Positions 50,513-62,199 of a stretch of 64,000 nt of DNA are shown piece after piece. This DNA is from Spongilla lacustris. Lineage: Eukaryota; Porifera; Demospongiae; Spongillida; Spongillidae. Each line of letters begins with the position of its first letter. Position 1 is the stretch's first letter. The notes beneath the pieces are model-generated. The model was given only the letters and a program-made list of their open reading frames with translations. It was not told the DNA's origin and did not search any database. Made by a program: the position numbers and the translations under genes. Location of the stretch: contig OX442415.1 in NCBI GenBank assembly GCA_949361645.1, positions 717,501-781,500 of the forward strand, read 5' to 3'.

Positions 50513-51062
50513 AAGCTTAAGGTGAAGAACTAAGCCACATCTATGGTCTGAGGTGGAATGTTGCTGAGACACAAGCTAGCTAAAAGGCATCACTACTGTC
50601 CTCTACAATCTATTCAAATCTCCATCAAACAGAACACATGTACAGATAAACGCACACACAAAACACTTACACAGCTACCTAACTGAAATAAGTTTCAATG
50701 GTATCAGCCTGTGTAGCCAACTGGCTCTGTCTAAGAACACCAACTAGTGTCCTCCATGTTGTGTGACCTCTCTGAGGGGAATGAGGTGGAAACCCTCACC
50801 CTAGTGATGCATTGGATGTGTACTAAGGACACCTCCCTACCTAAGGGAGATTTGGAAATGCACCCCTTAGGGAAGTGAAGGAAGTATTCTTACACACATG
50901 TGCACTGTTAAACCTCCGTAGACGGTACTGTTTTGCATTGTGTTCTACCTGATGTGTGCATGGATGGTGTGTATCTATAGCTACAGCAAGAGGTCACCTT
51001 TGGCCTTCTATTTGGCATGCCTACCCTGCCCAGATCACGTCACTTGTGTGACCCTCTGGATT
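50513..51062. other. No recognised content
   Basis: Unique DNA. The last 40 bases may already belong to the kelch-derived fragment. No coding signal on either strand. Confidence 0.35.
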
Positions 51063-52080
51063 CTCCCATCAACCTTCCTCCTGACAGCAGTAGAGTGCAG
51101 TGGCGTCGGAAGGAGATAATAGTAGGGGGGGGCGCTAAGGGTGATGCCCCGGGGAGGGTCCGGGAGGGGGGCACCCCTCCCGCCCAGCTAGGGGGTGTGG
51201 GGGAGCGCTGTGAGCTCCCCCATCGGGGTCTGGGGCGGAGCCCCAGAAGCCAACGCTTTTTGCGTTTAAAAAACTCCAAAAACTCAAGAGGCCTAGGCCT
51301 TTATTATACATGTATACTACTAAGTCCCCCACAAAAAAAAAAAAAATGGCTCATGTTTAAACTAGCGTATCGTCGTAATCATTAACGCTAGCTGTTTCAA
51401 CATTTCTGGAAAGAAATGGTGCTCTAACAAGATTTTGAAGAACGGCGCGCAGGATTACGATAATACGCTCGTTCAAACCATAGATAGTTTAAACTATCTA
51501 TGTTCAAACACGAGCCACTTTTTTGGTGGGGGCTGAGGGGTTTAGTATTATTCTTTGCTGACACTTCATCACTGCGATACGCGATCCAACCAGCAATTAA
51601 TATGGCAGTTAACCCTGCGCGAGCGGGAATTGGCAGCTGTAATTCACTGCAATGTTGTACATGTTAATTGATTCATTGTGCTGTGCGGATGTTCGATCGT
51701 AATTGGCACCGCAGCGATACTTAGGATTGTGAATAAAATTAACCCGAGCCAATAATGGGGGGGCGGAACGATACGTTCGCCCCCCCTTTATCGTTGCAGG
51801 GGGGGCGATAGCCCCCTCTGCCCCCCCCGGTTCCGACGCCTATGGAGTGTCTGCATAGCAACACTCAAATGGCATGTCTCCAACATGCTGCCACTTCTGA
51901 TCAACAGGGTGGAGGGCATAGATGGCAGAGGTCTTCTTTGATCCAGAACTGATCTCCTCGTGTCCTCCAATGGCAAGGAGCACACCATCAACCACACATA
52001 CAGCTGAACAGTAGTACGGTACATCTGGTAGCTCTCTCTCCAGATAGATTGCTGTGTGTCTTCTTGTGACTGTACAGCAA

Positions 52081-52081
<1 letters not shown>
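51063..52081 (-). pseudogene. Third kelch exon fragment, split by a MITE
   Basis: 52081-51845 and 51097-51063 together correspond to kelch exon 2 of the main copies (LPDVPYYCSAVCVVDGVLL, LHPVDQKWQHVGDMPFEC, TLLLSGGRL). A two-base insertion (CTCTCTCTCC for CTCTCTCC near 52036) shifts the frame, and the exon is cut by the element at 51098-51844. No kelch exon 1 is present. It is a dead fragment lying beyond the 3' end of module copy 2. Confidence 0.8.
51098..51844. mobile_element. Non-autonomous DNA transposon, 747 bp
   Basis: The ends CAGTGGCGTCGGAAGG and (reverse strand) CATAGGCGTCGGAACC form imperfect inverted repeats. GAGTG occurs on both sides (51093-51097 and 51845-51849), consistent with a short target duplication. 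Removing it rejoins kelch sequence exactly as in copies 1 and 2. Both termini are followed by G-rich or C-rich tracts. No coding capacity is recognised. Confidence 0.75.
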
Positions 52082-52125
<44 letters not shown>

Positions 52126-52172
52126 ATCTGTGTGTACATGTAGGTGTGTGTGTACATGTGTGTGTGTGTGTG
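52082..52172. repeat. (TG)n microsatellite of third kelch fragment
   Basis: Interrupted TG repeats with TGTACATG spacers, at the place of the 5826-5867 tract in copy 1. Confidence 0.9.
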
Positions 52173-52806
52173 AGGATGCACATTAAAGATCAGTGATGTA
52201 GATGTGTGCACCATGTGACATTTGGGATACATAGTTTGCAGGCTAGCTATGTGGCTGTGTGCACACTTTGCAGGCATGCAGATTGAAGCTATGTTAGGGT
52301 AAGGGGAGGAGGTAAGGGAGGGGGAGGAGGTGCCGTAGCAAGCGAGGGAGGGAGATGAGGGTGTGTGCACGTGACAGTGTAGAGAGGTTGGTATCTAATA
52401 TTAGCTCAGCAATACACCAGGTAATCAGTTTGCCGTGCAATGAATGGCATAACGTTGGCCGGCCATGGAAGTAGGGTAGCAGCTGTCAGTGTGGTTCCCC
52501 ACAAGTATATGTATGGGACAGCTGGACTTTATACTCGCTCCATGCCTTAAACGAGCGTATTTACGTCACCGTTAACGCTTCCGCGTACCTGTTTCAACAT
52601 TTCAGAAAAGAACTGGTTACTCCAACATGATTTAAAGAACGGCTCGCAGCTACGATCCTGATTACGTATACGTTTATGTTTTAACACTTATTGATTTTAT
52701 TATAACTCTTCAATTCACGCCCACGTATAGTAAAGAAACCGCCATATTTGATAATGTTCAAGTACATGTAAGCCTACAGCTGTCCCAATAGCAAGTTAAC
52801 CACAAC
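52173..52806. other. Unique DNA plus copy of the window-start repeat
   Basis: 52180-52580 has no recognised content. 52590-52760 matches bases 1-165 of the window (GTTTCAACATTTCAGAA). Confidence 0.5.
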
Positions 52807-52807
52807 A

Positions 52808-53560
52808 TGGATCACCCCAAGATCACATATCACCAGGTACCCCAAGATCACATATCACCAGGTACCCCAAGATCACATATCACCAGGTACCCCAAGATCA
52901 CATATCACCAGGTACCCCAAGATCACATATCACCAGGTACCCCAAGATCACATATCACCAGGTACCCCAAGATCACATATCACCAGGTACCCCAAGATCA
53001 CATATCACCAGGTACCCCAAGATCACATATCACCAGGTACCCCAAGATCACATATCACCAGGTACCCCAAGATCACATATCACCAGGTACCCCAAGATCA
53101 CATATCACCAGGTACTCCAAGATCACATATCACCAGGTACCCCAAGATCACATATCACCAGGTACCCCAAGATCACATATCACCAGGTACCCCAAGATCA
53201 CATATCACCAGGTACCCCAAGATCACATATCACCAGGTACCCCAAGATCACATATCACCAGGTACCCCAAGATCACATATCACCAGGTACCCCAAGATCA
53301 CATATCACCAGGTACCCCAAGATCACATATCACCAGGTACCCCAAGATCACATATCACCAGGTACCCCAAGATCACATATCACCAGGTACCCCAAGATCA
53401 CATATCACCAGGTACCCCAAGATCACATATCACCAGGTACCCCAAGATCACATATCACCAGGTACCCCAAGATCACATATCACCAGGTACCCCAAGATCA
53501 CATATCACCAGGTACCCCAAGATCACATATCACCATGCACCCCAAGATCACATATCACCA
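52808..53560. repeat. 25-bp minisatellite, about 30 copies, nearly perfect
   Basis: The unit starts CACCAGGTACCCCAAGATCA with a 25-bp period. Only a single TACTCC change at 53114-53119 and two altered last units were noticed. Such homogeneity implies recent expansion. The 263-codon frame through it is an artefact of stop-free units. Confidence 0.95.
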
Positions 53561-53826
53561 TGTACAGCAAGATAGAGCCAATGCAAGGGCCATATTAGCT
53601 AGCCAGGTCTTCCGCAGTTTGTCTTAATTAAGGACGTATCTTGTTTGCCATATTAATCAATTGTGTTATTGAACCATGTCATATTTAAAAAAAAATAAAA
53701 TTTAAACAAGTAGCGAAGATTACATCTTCTTGTAACATACATAACAGAAAACATTAAATAGGCCTAACTGTCACAGTTGCCATGGCACCTGTAGGTTACT
53801 ACAACCAGCTGTCTTTCCCTAAACTT

Positions 53827-56191
53827 CTACATATCACAAAACTTTGAGCAAATCTTTGCTGCAAGGTTTCCATGGATACCCTCCAATGCCTGTGCCAGTT
53901 TGCTCCAAGATGCTTCTGGGTCATTGTCCAACCACCACTTCAGCATGGCTCTTTTGCGAGCCTTCAAATCTTTCAATGTTCTGTCACTGTCCACGTTGGC
54001 CAGCTCCACTTCTGGTATGTTCAAATTCTGCCCAATCACACGCCATTCGATAACTTCTGTTAACTCCTTCTCAGCTTCAGGTAAGGTTAGAACTGCACAG
54101 AGAAGTGCTCAAACAATATATCTATATTGTACACATCACATACCTGTTGTACTGGACTTCTGATGTTTGTTCCCACCCAACCACATCAGCTGGTCCTCAC
54201 TCAGGTCTCCATTCTGGTCATCTTTAATGGTACACTTCCACTTGTATGCTGACCTTGAACACACCACTACAGCTACATGAGGAGGGTCTGAGGTACAACG
54301 GGCTCCTGCACACATGAAGGCATCTTCAAATTCGACATTATGGTACTTGAGCACACTACAGGCACTCTTGATACCACTGTGGACAAGACCTCTTATCTCC
54401 CTACACACCTCACTTGAAGCCTCATCAACATGCACTTCTATATAGGAGAACATGTCAACAAGGGTCACAATTTTAGAGGACTTCATTTGGCCTAATCTGA
54501 TACAGTTGCGATACAGACACAACGGCTTGCCCTTATCCATGCACACCTTCCAAGAAGATGAAAGTAGAAGGGCCACAAGACAGCAAAACAGACCACTAGA
54601 AATATAGCCATGGGGGAACCTAATCATCAGGGAGGCACCTCTTTTAAGGTACTTGGACACTTGGGTGGAGTCCAGGTGGGGCAGCAGAGCAGGCATCAAG
54701 TACTCACCATCTCTGATCATAGCTATGGCACCACGACTCACCAGCAACTTAACCAGATCTTGTAGAGTGAACAGACCCTCTTTGTAGTGCTTTGGAAACT
54801 TCCTCAGTAGCTCCACTGACAACAGGCCATGGTCCCTGAACATGATGACCAGGTCACCTATAACTGCCACACCCTTGTCTGGATTATCCCTCAGCTTGTA
54901 GTGGTACTGCACTAGTACAGTCATCTTGGTGAGGACTACCTGGGGGTCACAGAACACTGTCTGGGGAAGAACCTCTGGGTAATATAAAAACACATTGTGT
55001 TTCACAAGATGGTGCAAGGCAGCAGAGAATGCATCTCCTTCAATGTGACCTTTTAGCAGACACCTGACACTCTACAAGACTCAAGACACCATCATGGGAA
55101 GACCTTTGGAGAACAACCTCCAGCCCAAACCATGCGATAGGCATTTTTATTAACAGCTTGGGTGACATGGATATGATTTGCTTCTTAAGTACCTGGGCAA
55201 CATGTCTGTCCACATCTTCAGGGGAAAGGCCATTCACAGCAAATATCAGCTCATCCATTCCTTCTCCACAAAAAAGCACTTTAAAGTGTGTAGAATCCAG
55301 TAATGCCTGGAGCTGTTGGTTCTTCTCTTGCATGGTTTCAGCACAGCTATCTTTGGCATCTCTGTGTGTTCCAATGATAATGATCAGAGGATGAGCACCC
55401 TGGGAGTGAATTGCCCCAAGAGAGTGTTGAAGGATCTGTTTATGAGAGAGAGATGATCGATATGGTTTACCAACAGGCTTGCCATCTGCTCCATAGTACT
55501 CAATGGTGGGGTGATGTGATAGCTCTTCTGACAGCTTCAGTACAAATATTGTTACCATGGGATCTTGAATGAACAATGGAAGGATGTCATGGTATTGCAG
55601 CTGACCACCACTGTCAATGAACTGGATCCACTTCACACCAAACAACTTTTTGTTATCTACAGAGGGAGATTTTGGGTGAATAAAAGCAAATAACAAGGCC
55701 TGCTGCTCTTACCTGAGGATTGGTTGATGTGATGAACCAGCTCATCCTCTATATCTGCAGTCCTGCTCTGTTCAGGCTGGGTGGTGTCCTTGGTGATGTT
55801 CACATCAGCAGGGGTGGGACCAACAGCTCCATCACTGGGTACATTGGAAGGGTCTATGGCTATCTTTGGAAGAGTGCTCACCACATCAGCCAATGATGGT
55901 GCCATGGATACACCACCTTTGATGGTTCCTCCAATAACACTCATCAGTGCCTGGTCATCTTCAACCACAAACCAGTCATCCTCCTCTTGTCCACCCACAC
56001 CAGCCAGTGTGAAGGAGATGGCTCTAACAGGGTTGTCAGCCAGTCCTGTACTGACACGTTGCTTTGGATGGTCCTTCTTGAGAAGGAGGTGTTTGAGGTG
56101 AGTCTTGCCAACACCAGCAGCTCCAAGGATGAGACACTTGGTCACTGAAGTTTCCACATATCCCTTGGTCATGGCCTCCTCATAGAGCCTC
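53827..56191 (-). pseudogene. Roc-COR GTPase with C-terminal death domain, copy 2, frameshifted
   Basis: Exons 56191-55713, 55656-54144 and 54092-53827 (TAG). The P-loop GAAGVGKT, DSGGQ, GTHRD and COR-like blocks are nearly identical to copy 1. A 2-nt deletion near 55048 (TGTGACC against TGTGAAACC in copy 1) breaks the long exon, ending the frame at AKRSH; its length (1513) disagrees with phase by two. The last exon is unlike copy 1: EKELTEVIEWRVIGQNL, NIPEVELANV, then MLKWWLDNDPEASWSKLAQA. This is a clear death domain (W..IG..L, ...LL..W, SW..L..AL). The COR part and this exon are joined by a 51-bp intron. Without the deletion it would encode the same GTPase with a different death domain. 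Confidence 0.8.
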
Positions 56192-56734
56192 CTGAATGAA
56201 GGTATCAAATCATATATGTAAAAGGTATAAAGCTAGCCATAGCCAGTATACTGAATTAAGGACACTTATTCTACTGTGAGGTACCTCATACACAAACATC
56301 ACATGTCCACAGTATGACAGGATGTTAATGTTGGGTTACTAATAGTAGGTACAGAGCTCTCTCAAAGGAACCATTACTGCCTCCATGGAATGCTCCCCTA
56401 AAACATGGTACTTGTAACTACATAGAGGTCTAAAATGGATGGCCTGGGCCCCCCCATTCCACCCATTCATGCATCACTATGGTCAGGTACCTCTACATAA
56501 GGGTGTGTTACCCTCACCCTAGTAAAGGAAGTGTTCTTTCTTACACATATGTGCACTGTTGTAAAATTAGTATTCTAAAGGCCAGCATACACATATCAAC
56601 TTCCAGGCCACTTATCTCCAATAGAAAGGTGTTCAAATTACTAATCCTTTTCTAAGCTCTTTGGAAACTACATCCATCAATTGGGACATCACCCCACCAA
56701 GAGATCAACCACTTTAGCATGCCTGTGTACTCTA
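56192..56734. other. Upstream of Roc copy 2, no recognised exon
   Basis: The first 50 bases are shared with copy 1, then the sequence is different from copy 1. No exon linking kelch and Roc was recognised. Confidence 0.4.
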
Positions 56735-57257
56735 GTTACACATGACCACCATCAACACCCCCACAGGTACACATGACCACCTCCAACACCCCCACAGGTA
56801 CACATGACCAACATCAACACCCCCACAGGTACACATGACCACCATCAACACCCCCACAGATACACATGACCACCATCAACACCCCCACAGGTACACATGA
56901 CCACCATCAACACCCCCACAGGTACACATGACCACCATCAACACTGGCACACATGACCACCATCAACACCCCCACAGGTACACATGACCACCATCAACAC
57001 TGGCACACATGACCACCATCAACACCCCCACAGGTACACATGACCACCATCAACACCCCCACAGGTACACATGACCACCATCAACACCCCCACAGGTACA
57101 CATGACCACCATCAACACCTCCACAGGTACACATGACCACCATCAACACCCCCACAGGTACACATGACCACCATCAACACCCCCACAGGTACACATGACC
57201 ACCATCAACACCCCCACAGGTACACATGACCACCATCAACACCCACACAGGCACACT
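56735..57257. repeat. 31-bp minisatellite, about 17 copies (module copy 2)
   Basis: Same unit as 3233-5397, beginning ACACATGACCACCATCAACA, with two truncated ACTGGCACACATG units near 56944 and 56998. Orthologous position, four-fold shorter. Confidence 0.9.
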
Positions 57258-57375
57258 CCAACCATACACACACCTGTCATCTGTCTTCACTGTGTTCAAA
57301 GGACTAGGGAAGACCATAGCCAGACCTGAAAATAGTCTGGTTAGTAGTACTGACCATAACACTTGCATGGCTAAC

Positions 57376-58757
57376 CTTTCACAGTGACCCTCAAGACCCT
57401 CTTACTGCTGTTCCCATCAACCACCAACAGCCTTCCTCCTGACAGCAGTAGAGTGTCTACATAGTAACACTCAAATGGCATGTCTCCAACATGCTGCCAC
57501 TTCTGATCAACAGGGTGGAGGGCATAGATGGCAGAGGTCTTCTTTGATCCCACCAAGTCCTCTTGTCCTCCAATGGCAAGGAGCACACCATCAACCACAC
57601 ATACAGCTGAACAGTAGCATGGTACATCTGGTAGCTCTCTCCAGGTAGATTGCTGTGTGTCTTCTTGTGACTGTACAGATATCTGTGTGTGTGTGCACCA
57701 CTGGGTACACATAGTGTGCATGTGTGGACATCATTGGTGTGTGTGCCCATGTGTGAAGCACACACCATACATCAACTACACAGCTCTAACGTCAGCGTGC
57801 ATGGTGTGCACACGATGGAGACGCTTGTGCGTGTGTGCGTCTCCACCAGTAGAGCTACTACAGCGAGCGTCCACACTGTGTGTGTGGTGTGGACGCGCGC
57901 CACATGTGTGCACACGTGTGCGTGTGTGTAGGACCACACTGAGCATGCGTGTGTTGCAGGAAGCGTCCACGCGCTAGGTGCGTGGTGTGTGTGTCCCACG
58001 GGTCAGCTACACACACGCTAAACAAAGGGACAGAGATGCTACACAATGCTCAGTGGCTCACCAGGTCATTGATGTTGGCACACCACACAGCTGTGGCCAT
58101 GCCCCAACCTCCCATCAGGAAGACCAGGTCTCCATGCACCACTGCTGACATGGCCGCACATGGCTTAGGTAGTGATGGTCCAAAGTGCCAGGTCTGTGTC
58201 TTCCCATCAAAGACTTGGACATCAGCCAAGTACCCATCACCATCCCCTCCCATCACCACCAGACCACCTCCACCAACACTAACTACACAGGACCACCCAC
58301 ACCCTACCAACATGTCTGACATGAGGGACCACCTCCCTCTTCTCCACACCATCACCTTCTTACTATACACACCATCCTTCACACCTCCTGCAGCCACTAA
58401 CCTTCCCCCACACACTCCTAGTGTGGCCCCTAACTCAACACCATCAGTCCATCTCTTCCACTTATTCTTATCATCTAACCTGTACACTCCTCCTACTCCT
58501 CCCCACACAACCCTACCCTCCACCTCCACCAGACCACCACCACCACCACCATACCCTCGACCACCTCGCTCTGGAACATTTTCACGAAATGAAACATTTT
58601 TATGTTCTAAAGAAAAGAAATTATTAATAGTTAATTCACAGACAGCACCACCTTCGTTTGGGGACCTAGCTAGCTCGTACGCACAACAGGTCCACACCAC
58701 ACACACTTCACGCTTCTCTTTACTACATCGCACACTACCAACGGCTACCTGCTTCAT
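57376..58757 (-). CDS. Kelch-repeat gene, copy 2, open exons 1 and 2
   Basis: Exon 1 spans 58757-58062 (ATG at 58757-58755; 232 codons, phase 0) and exon 2 spans 57682-57376 (ends phase 1 at GTTAGC). The N-terminus reads MKQVAVGSVRCSKEKREV, then ELTINNFFSLEHKNVSFREN. Kelch blades follow with GG pairs (SVGGGGLVVMGGDGDG, VHGDLVFLMGGWG, VDGVLLAIGGQ) and W residues (TQTWHFGP, DQKWQHVGD). It is a likely protein-binding beta-propeller. No frame break was seen, unlike copy 1. The end of the gene is not identified; it may run into the Roc exons across the 31-bp array, but phase 1 at the donor and the phase required at 56191 do not match, so an extra exon would be needed. Confidence 0.75.
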
Positions 58758-59440
58758 GGCCACAGGTAAGGAGGCCTCTTATGGCCCAACGGGGACATCC
58801 CAAACAGAGCATTTCGAGCACTACACTAGGCCATATTGGCTACCTCAGGCTAATGGAAGTGATCTTTTTGCTGATGGCGAGGCTATAAATGGCTAGACTA
58901 TCCTTGGCTATGTGGTATAACGTAGTCGTTTGATTGCAGCTCGTGTGTACTCCTTCGCACACACCTAAATACGTTACTTACTACTTCCCTAGGTGGAAAA
59001 GGAAGGCGTAGACCTGTTGGCTTCTCTATATAAGCATTTACAGCTAGGCCTATAACGTTGACACGCGCACACCACTACTGCCCTCCCACACACCTTGGGT
59101 AGCTGCGGGGACCTCCTACACCACAACAACACAACCAGAAACTGCTCTCCTATCACTACACACAACAAAATAGTCGTCTTTCTCATTCTCGCTTTTTTTT
59201 CCCAGCACACAACCAAAAGGCTTCGTACCAAAGGTTTAGCTACAGGCACAAACTTGCTATCACGAGACAGAAACCCAGAAACACTCACCTCACAATTTCC
59301 ACTGACAAATAAGGTCTATAACAAATACAAACAAAGGTCTATATCACTCTACAAAGCTTCCACCTAACAACGATACTTGAAACGACAACTGCTCAGAATG
59401 AACAGACGTCAGCGCCCCTTCACTGCGCATGCGCAACATA
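58758..59440 (-). promoter_or_regulatory. Upstream region of kelch copy 2
   Basis: Collinear with 6978-7720 with small indels (for example loss of a repeated GGCTACCTC segment). It contains GACGTCA near 59405 and TGCGCATGCGCA at 59424-59435. Confidence 0.45.
59424..59435. promoter_or_regulatory. NRF-1-type palindrome, copy 2
   Basis: TGCGCATGCGCA is conserved with kelch copy 1 although the bases just upstream differ (CCCCTTCAC against CTTTTACGGAAATC). Confidence 0.5.
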
Positions 59441-59779
59441 CATCCGGCTGAGTTCATCAGGGCGGATGCAATAATTTGGTGTCAGTGTTGTGAGTGAGGT
59501 CCACCATGAAAAGGAACGCGCGCAAATTTTTCACACTACGTAGAAGACACCCCCAACTTTGAAGATTTAATACTGTCTTAGTTACTCTCTCCTGCGAAAC
59601 ACGAGGTGGGGGCGGAGGGTGAGTATTCTAATTGCACATGATACGGTCAAATTTTCAATAGTACTAAATTGCACTATAGCCGGGCGCCTGATAACCTTGG
59701 TTCCAACAAGTGATTGCCGATTTTAAATTGCCTAGGCTATGATTTACGATCTGAAAAATAAATTGTTACAACCTTTCCA

Positions 59780-59874
59780 TTTTAAGGCGCCCCTTGTGCT
59801 CGGTGGCGCCCCCATTTTTAAGCCCCGCTGGGGGGGCATTTGCCCCCCCGGCCCCCCCTGGCCACCACGCCACT
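59780..59874. mobile_element. Terminal part of a CAGTGGCG-type element
   Basis: Ends with CCACGCCACTG, the inverse of CAGTGGCGTGG, after GC-rich stem-like tracts (CCCCGCTGGGGGGG). The terminal eight bases equal those of the 51098-51844 element. The partner end was not found. Confidence 0.4.
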
Positions 59875-60059
59875 GGGAGGGTCCGGTTCCTGCAAGTACA
59901 GTGAAATCCCATAGACAATCCCATACTGTTCCACGGGATAGATCCGACCTCCCTAACTAGTAACATCGTTGGAAATTTAGGTTTCTTGACGTGTAACCAT
60001 TTGCCTACCGTGGATTTGTATGTTGTAGTCTGTAGCGTAATATTTCAGAGGATCGTGCC

Positions 60060-60180
60060 TCACGACCCAACATGAATCCGTATGGGCCTCTCTATGGGAG
60101 GCGTAGGTTTAGCCACGCCTAGAGTTCTTTGAAAGAACTCTAAACCTACGCCTCCCATACGGATTCATGTTGGGTCGTGA
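60060..60180. mobile_element. Hairpin (foldback) element
   Basis: The right arm 60131-60180 is the reverse complement of the left arm 60060-60130 apart from two extra stretches in the left arm (a 12-bp TATGGGCCTCTC-like duplication and GCCACGCC). The outer end is TCACGACCCAACATGAATCC. The loop is essentially absent. Confidence 0.8.
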
Positions 60181-60280
60181 ACCTTGGCAAGCCACGGTCC
60201 CCTGAGCTAATACGCCCTAGACGCCAAACCTAGTTCCGTCATAGGTCGAAAGGTAGTACAGCAAGCATCCGTAGAATCAG

Positions 60281-60362
60281 GGTTGCCGAAAGTCAGGCCA
60301 GGGTCCGGCCTGTGACCTGAAGGTCAGGCCAGGGCTCCGGCCCGTGGCCTGAAAGGTCGACC
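60281..60362. repeat. Two-copy GC-rich tandem repeat
   Basis: GTCAGGCCAGGG followed by TCCGGCCTGTGACCTGAAG occurs twice with small changes. Confidence 0.7.
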
Positions 60363-60486
60363 CGAATGATACAATTATTAAATTTCATGTTAAAATTATT
60401 GAAATTGTGTGTTTAACATGTAAAGCTAATGAATAATAAATATTTAATTATTAAAATTATTAAATATTTATTTACAATCAATTAAT

Positions 60487-60816
60487 TATGACGCGCGTGA
60501 CGTATATTCGAACGACCTACGTAGAGAAGTTAAGGATGAGTTTGATGCTTGGCTTTCAGTTCCCGAAACACGACAAGTGAATGCTACTTCTCCTATAGAT
60601 CCACTTGCATGGTGGAAATTGCACGACTCGCGTTTTCCAAGAATTTCTAAGCTTGCAATAAAGTACCGCTTGGCAATCCCTGCCTCATCTGCACCATCTG
60701 AGCGGGTATTTTCTAGAGCCAAGCTTATTCAACAGCGTCAAAGATGGAATCTTCTCCCTCAGCGACTGGAGGCGTGCATAATGCTTAAGCACAATGCATG
60801 GGTGCTGAGCAGTTAG
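60487..60816 (+). pseudogene. hAT transposase C-terminal dimerisation fragment
   Basis: An open frame reads DPLAWWKLHDSRFPRISKLA, then LAIPASSAPSERVFSRAKLI and QRQRWNLLPQRLEACIMLKH, ending HNAWVLSS-stop. The WW....FP.L...A...L.IPASSAPSERVFS pattern is diagnostic of the hAT C-terminal dimerisation domain. The rest of the transposase (zinc finger, catalytic core) is missing, and AT-rich repeats precede it. Confidence 0.85.
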
Positions 60817-61226
60817 ATTAAAGTCCGCGACAGCATCGAGGAAGTAAAATTAACATGCCATTTTTTTTACATTTTTGGTGTGTTTGGGGTCCGAATAATG
60901 GGCGCGATACATTATTTTCAGTCCCCCAATTCGTTTAACCAAAAAATTCAGTGAGTTGAGTAATCACGACGGTATAATTATTCACGATCGTTAACGCTAA
61001 GCGCGTGTGGCTACTAATTAAATTCATGAATGAAGGTACAAAGGAACGGCTCATGGATGTGGAGGATGTACAATGAAACGCTGAGCAAACTATGGTTCAC
61101 GGTTACTTTAGCGAGTTGTTTTTGTTGACACAAGGTAAGAGGTGCCTAAAGATGGCGCCAGTAATGAGGCAAAAACGTTAAGATTCTGTTCTTGAAAACC
61201 AAACCGATAGTATGTAAGTTACGTTG

Positions 61227-61398
61227 CGTTACGGAGATACAGTTGAACAAACTACGTGGACGTTTTCCCGCTTGATTCGCGCCAATGTTATATTCCCCGC
61301 CTCCCCATACATTAAGCGGAACGCAATTTGCCCAAATCATTGGCGCGAATCGAGCGCGAAAATGGGCACGTAGTTTGTTCAACTGTATCTCCGTAACG
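61227..61398. mobile_element. Imperfect palindromic MITE
   Basis: CGTTACGGAGATACAGTTGA at the left end is exactly inverted at the right end (61398). The complementarity extends through ACAAACTACGTG and the ATTCGCGCCAATG block, about 60 bp per arm with mismatches, leaving a short AT/GC mixed centre. Confidence 0.8.
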
Positions 61399-61734
61399 GA
61401 TGGCAAAAAAAATCAACGAACAGAACAAATCGATAGGTATAGGACCTCTCTACCTACAAACCGAATTTGAAGCGAATTGATTACTCCTACCGAAAGTTAT
61501 GGCGGGTTTGAACCCAGTGGGGTATCGAACGTTGCAATACTGACACGGAGCAAGTGCAAGACTCCAAAATGTATTTTACCATAGAGAAATGGTGCAGTAT
61601 GAAGTGTTGAAAATAGGAAGGTGATAGCGTTAACTGTTCGGAAGTTATAGTAAATCAAACGTAATGCATTTTTATTATACTTTTTTATAATACACGCTAG
61701 GTCCCTTTTCTCGTAAACTTTCCCATATATGTAT

Positions 61735-62005
61735 AATTATAATGTTATTGATTATACAATTATAATATATGTTATATGTACACCAAATGTTGACAGCCAG
61801 AATTAAATTGCATTAGCAATTATACACATAATTTCTGATTTTGCACTGAGATGTAAAGAAAATGATGCTTAATGATAGATTGACCGCACGCCTACATGTG
61901 GGCGAAAAACGTGGTTCTAACCTACATGTAGGCGTTGTATTGCGACCTCTGGTCCTCGCATTGAATGTGAACGGCGCATAAAACTTTCAGCTTCAACAAC
62001 AAAAC
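61735..62005. repeat. Mixed fragments of repeats seen at 9000, 32640 and 32720
   Basis: GTTATATGTACACCAAATGT onward matches 8990-9070, then TGATAGATTGACCGCACGCC onward matches the left part of the 32720-33270 insert. Confidence 0.6.
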
Positions 62006-62199
62006 AAAAAAGCAATGAACTGCATCAAGTCACTGAATGTGACAATTAAATTCTCTACATAATGCATTTTTAAGAACCGTATCTGCATCCGCGTGTAACC
62101 AAGGGTGTGATTTATAAAATAGACTGACAATTGGTAAATTTAGCATGATAGACACATCAAACACGTCTCAAGTATTATTTTTTTTGTTTTTGTTCGTTT

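Noticed and set aside
52807..53598. 263-codon ORF beginning MDHPKITYHQ
   Set aside because: Read-through of a 25-bp repeat; the three frames of the unit are concatenated.
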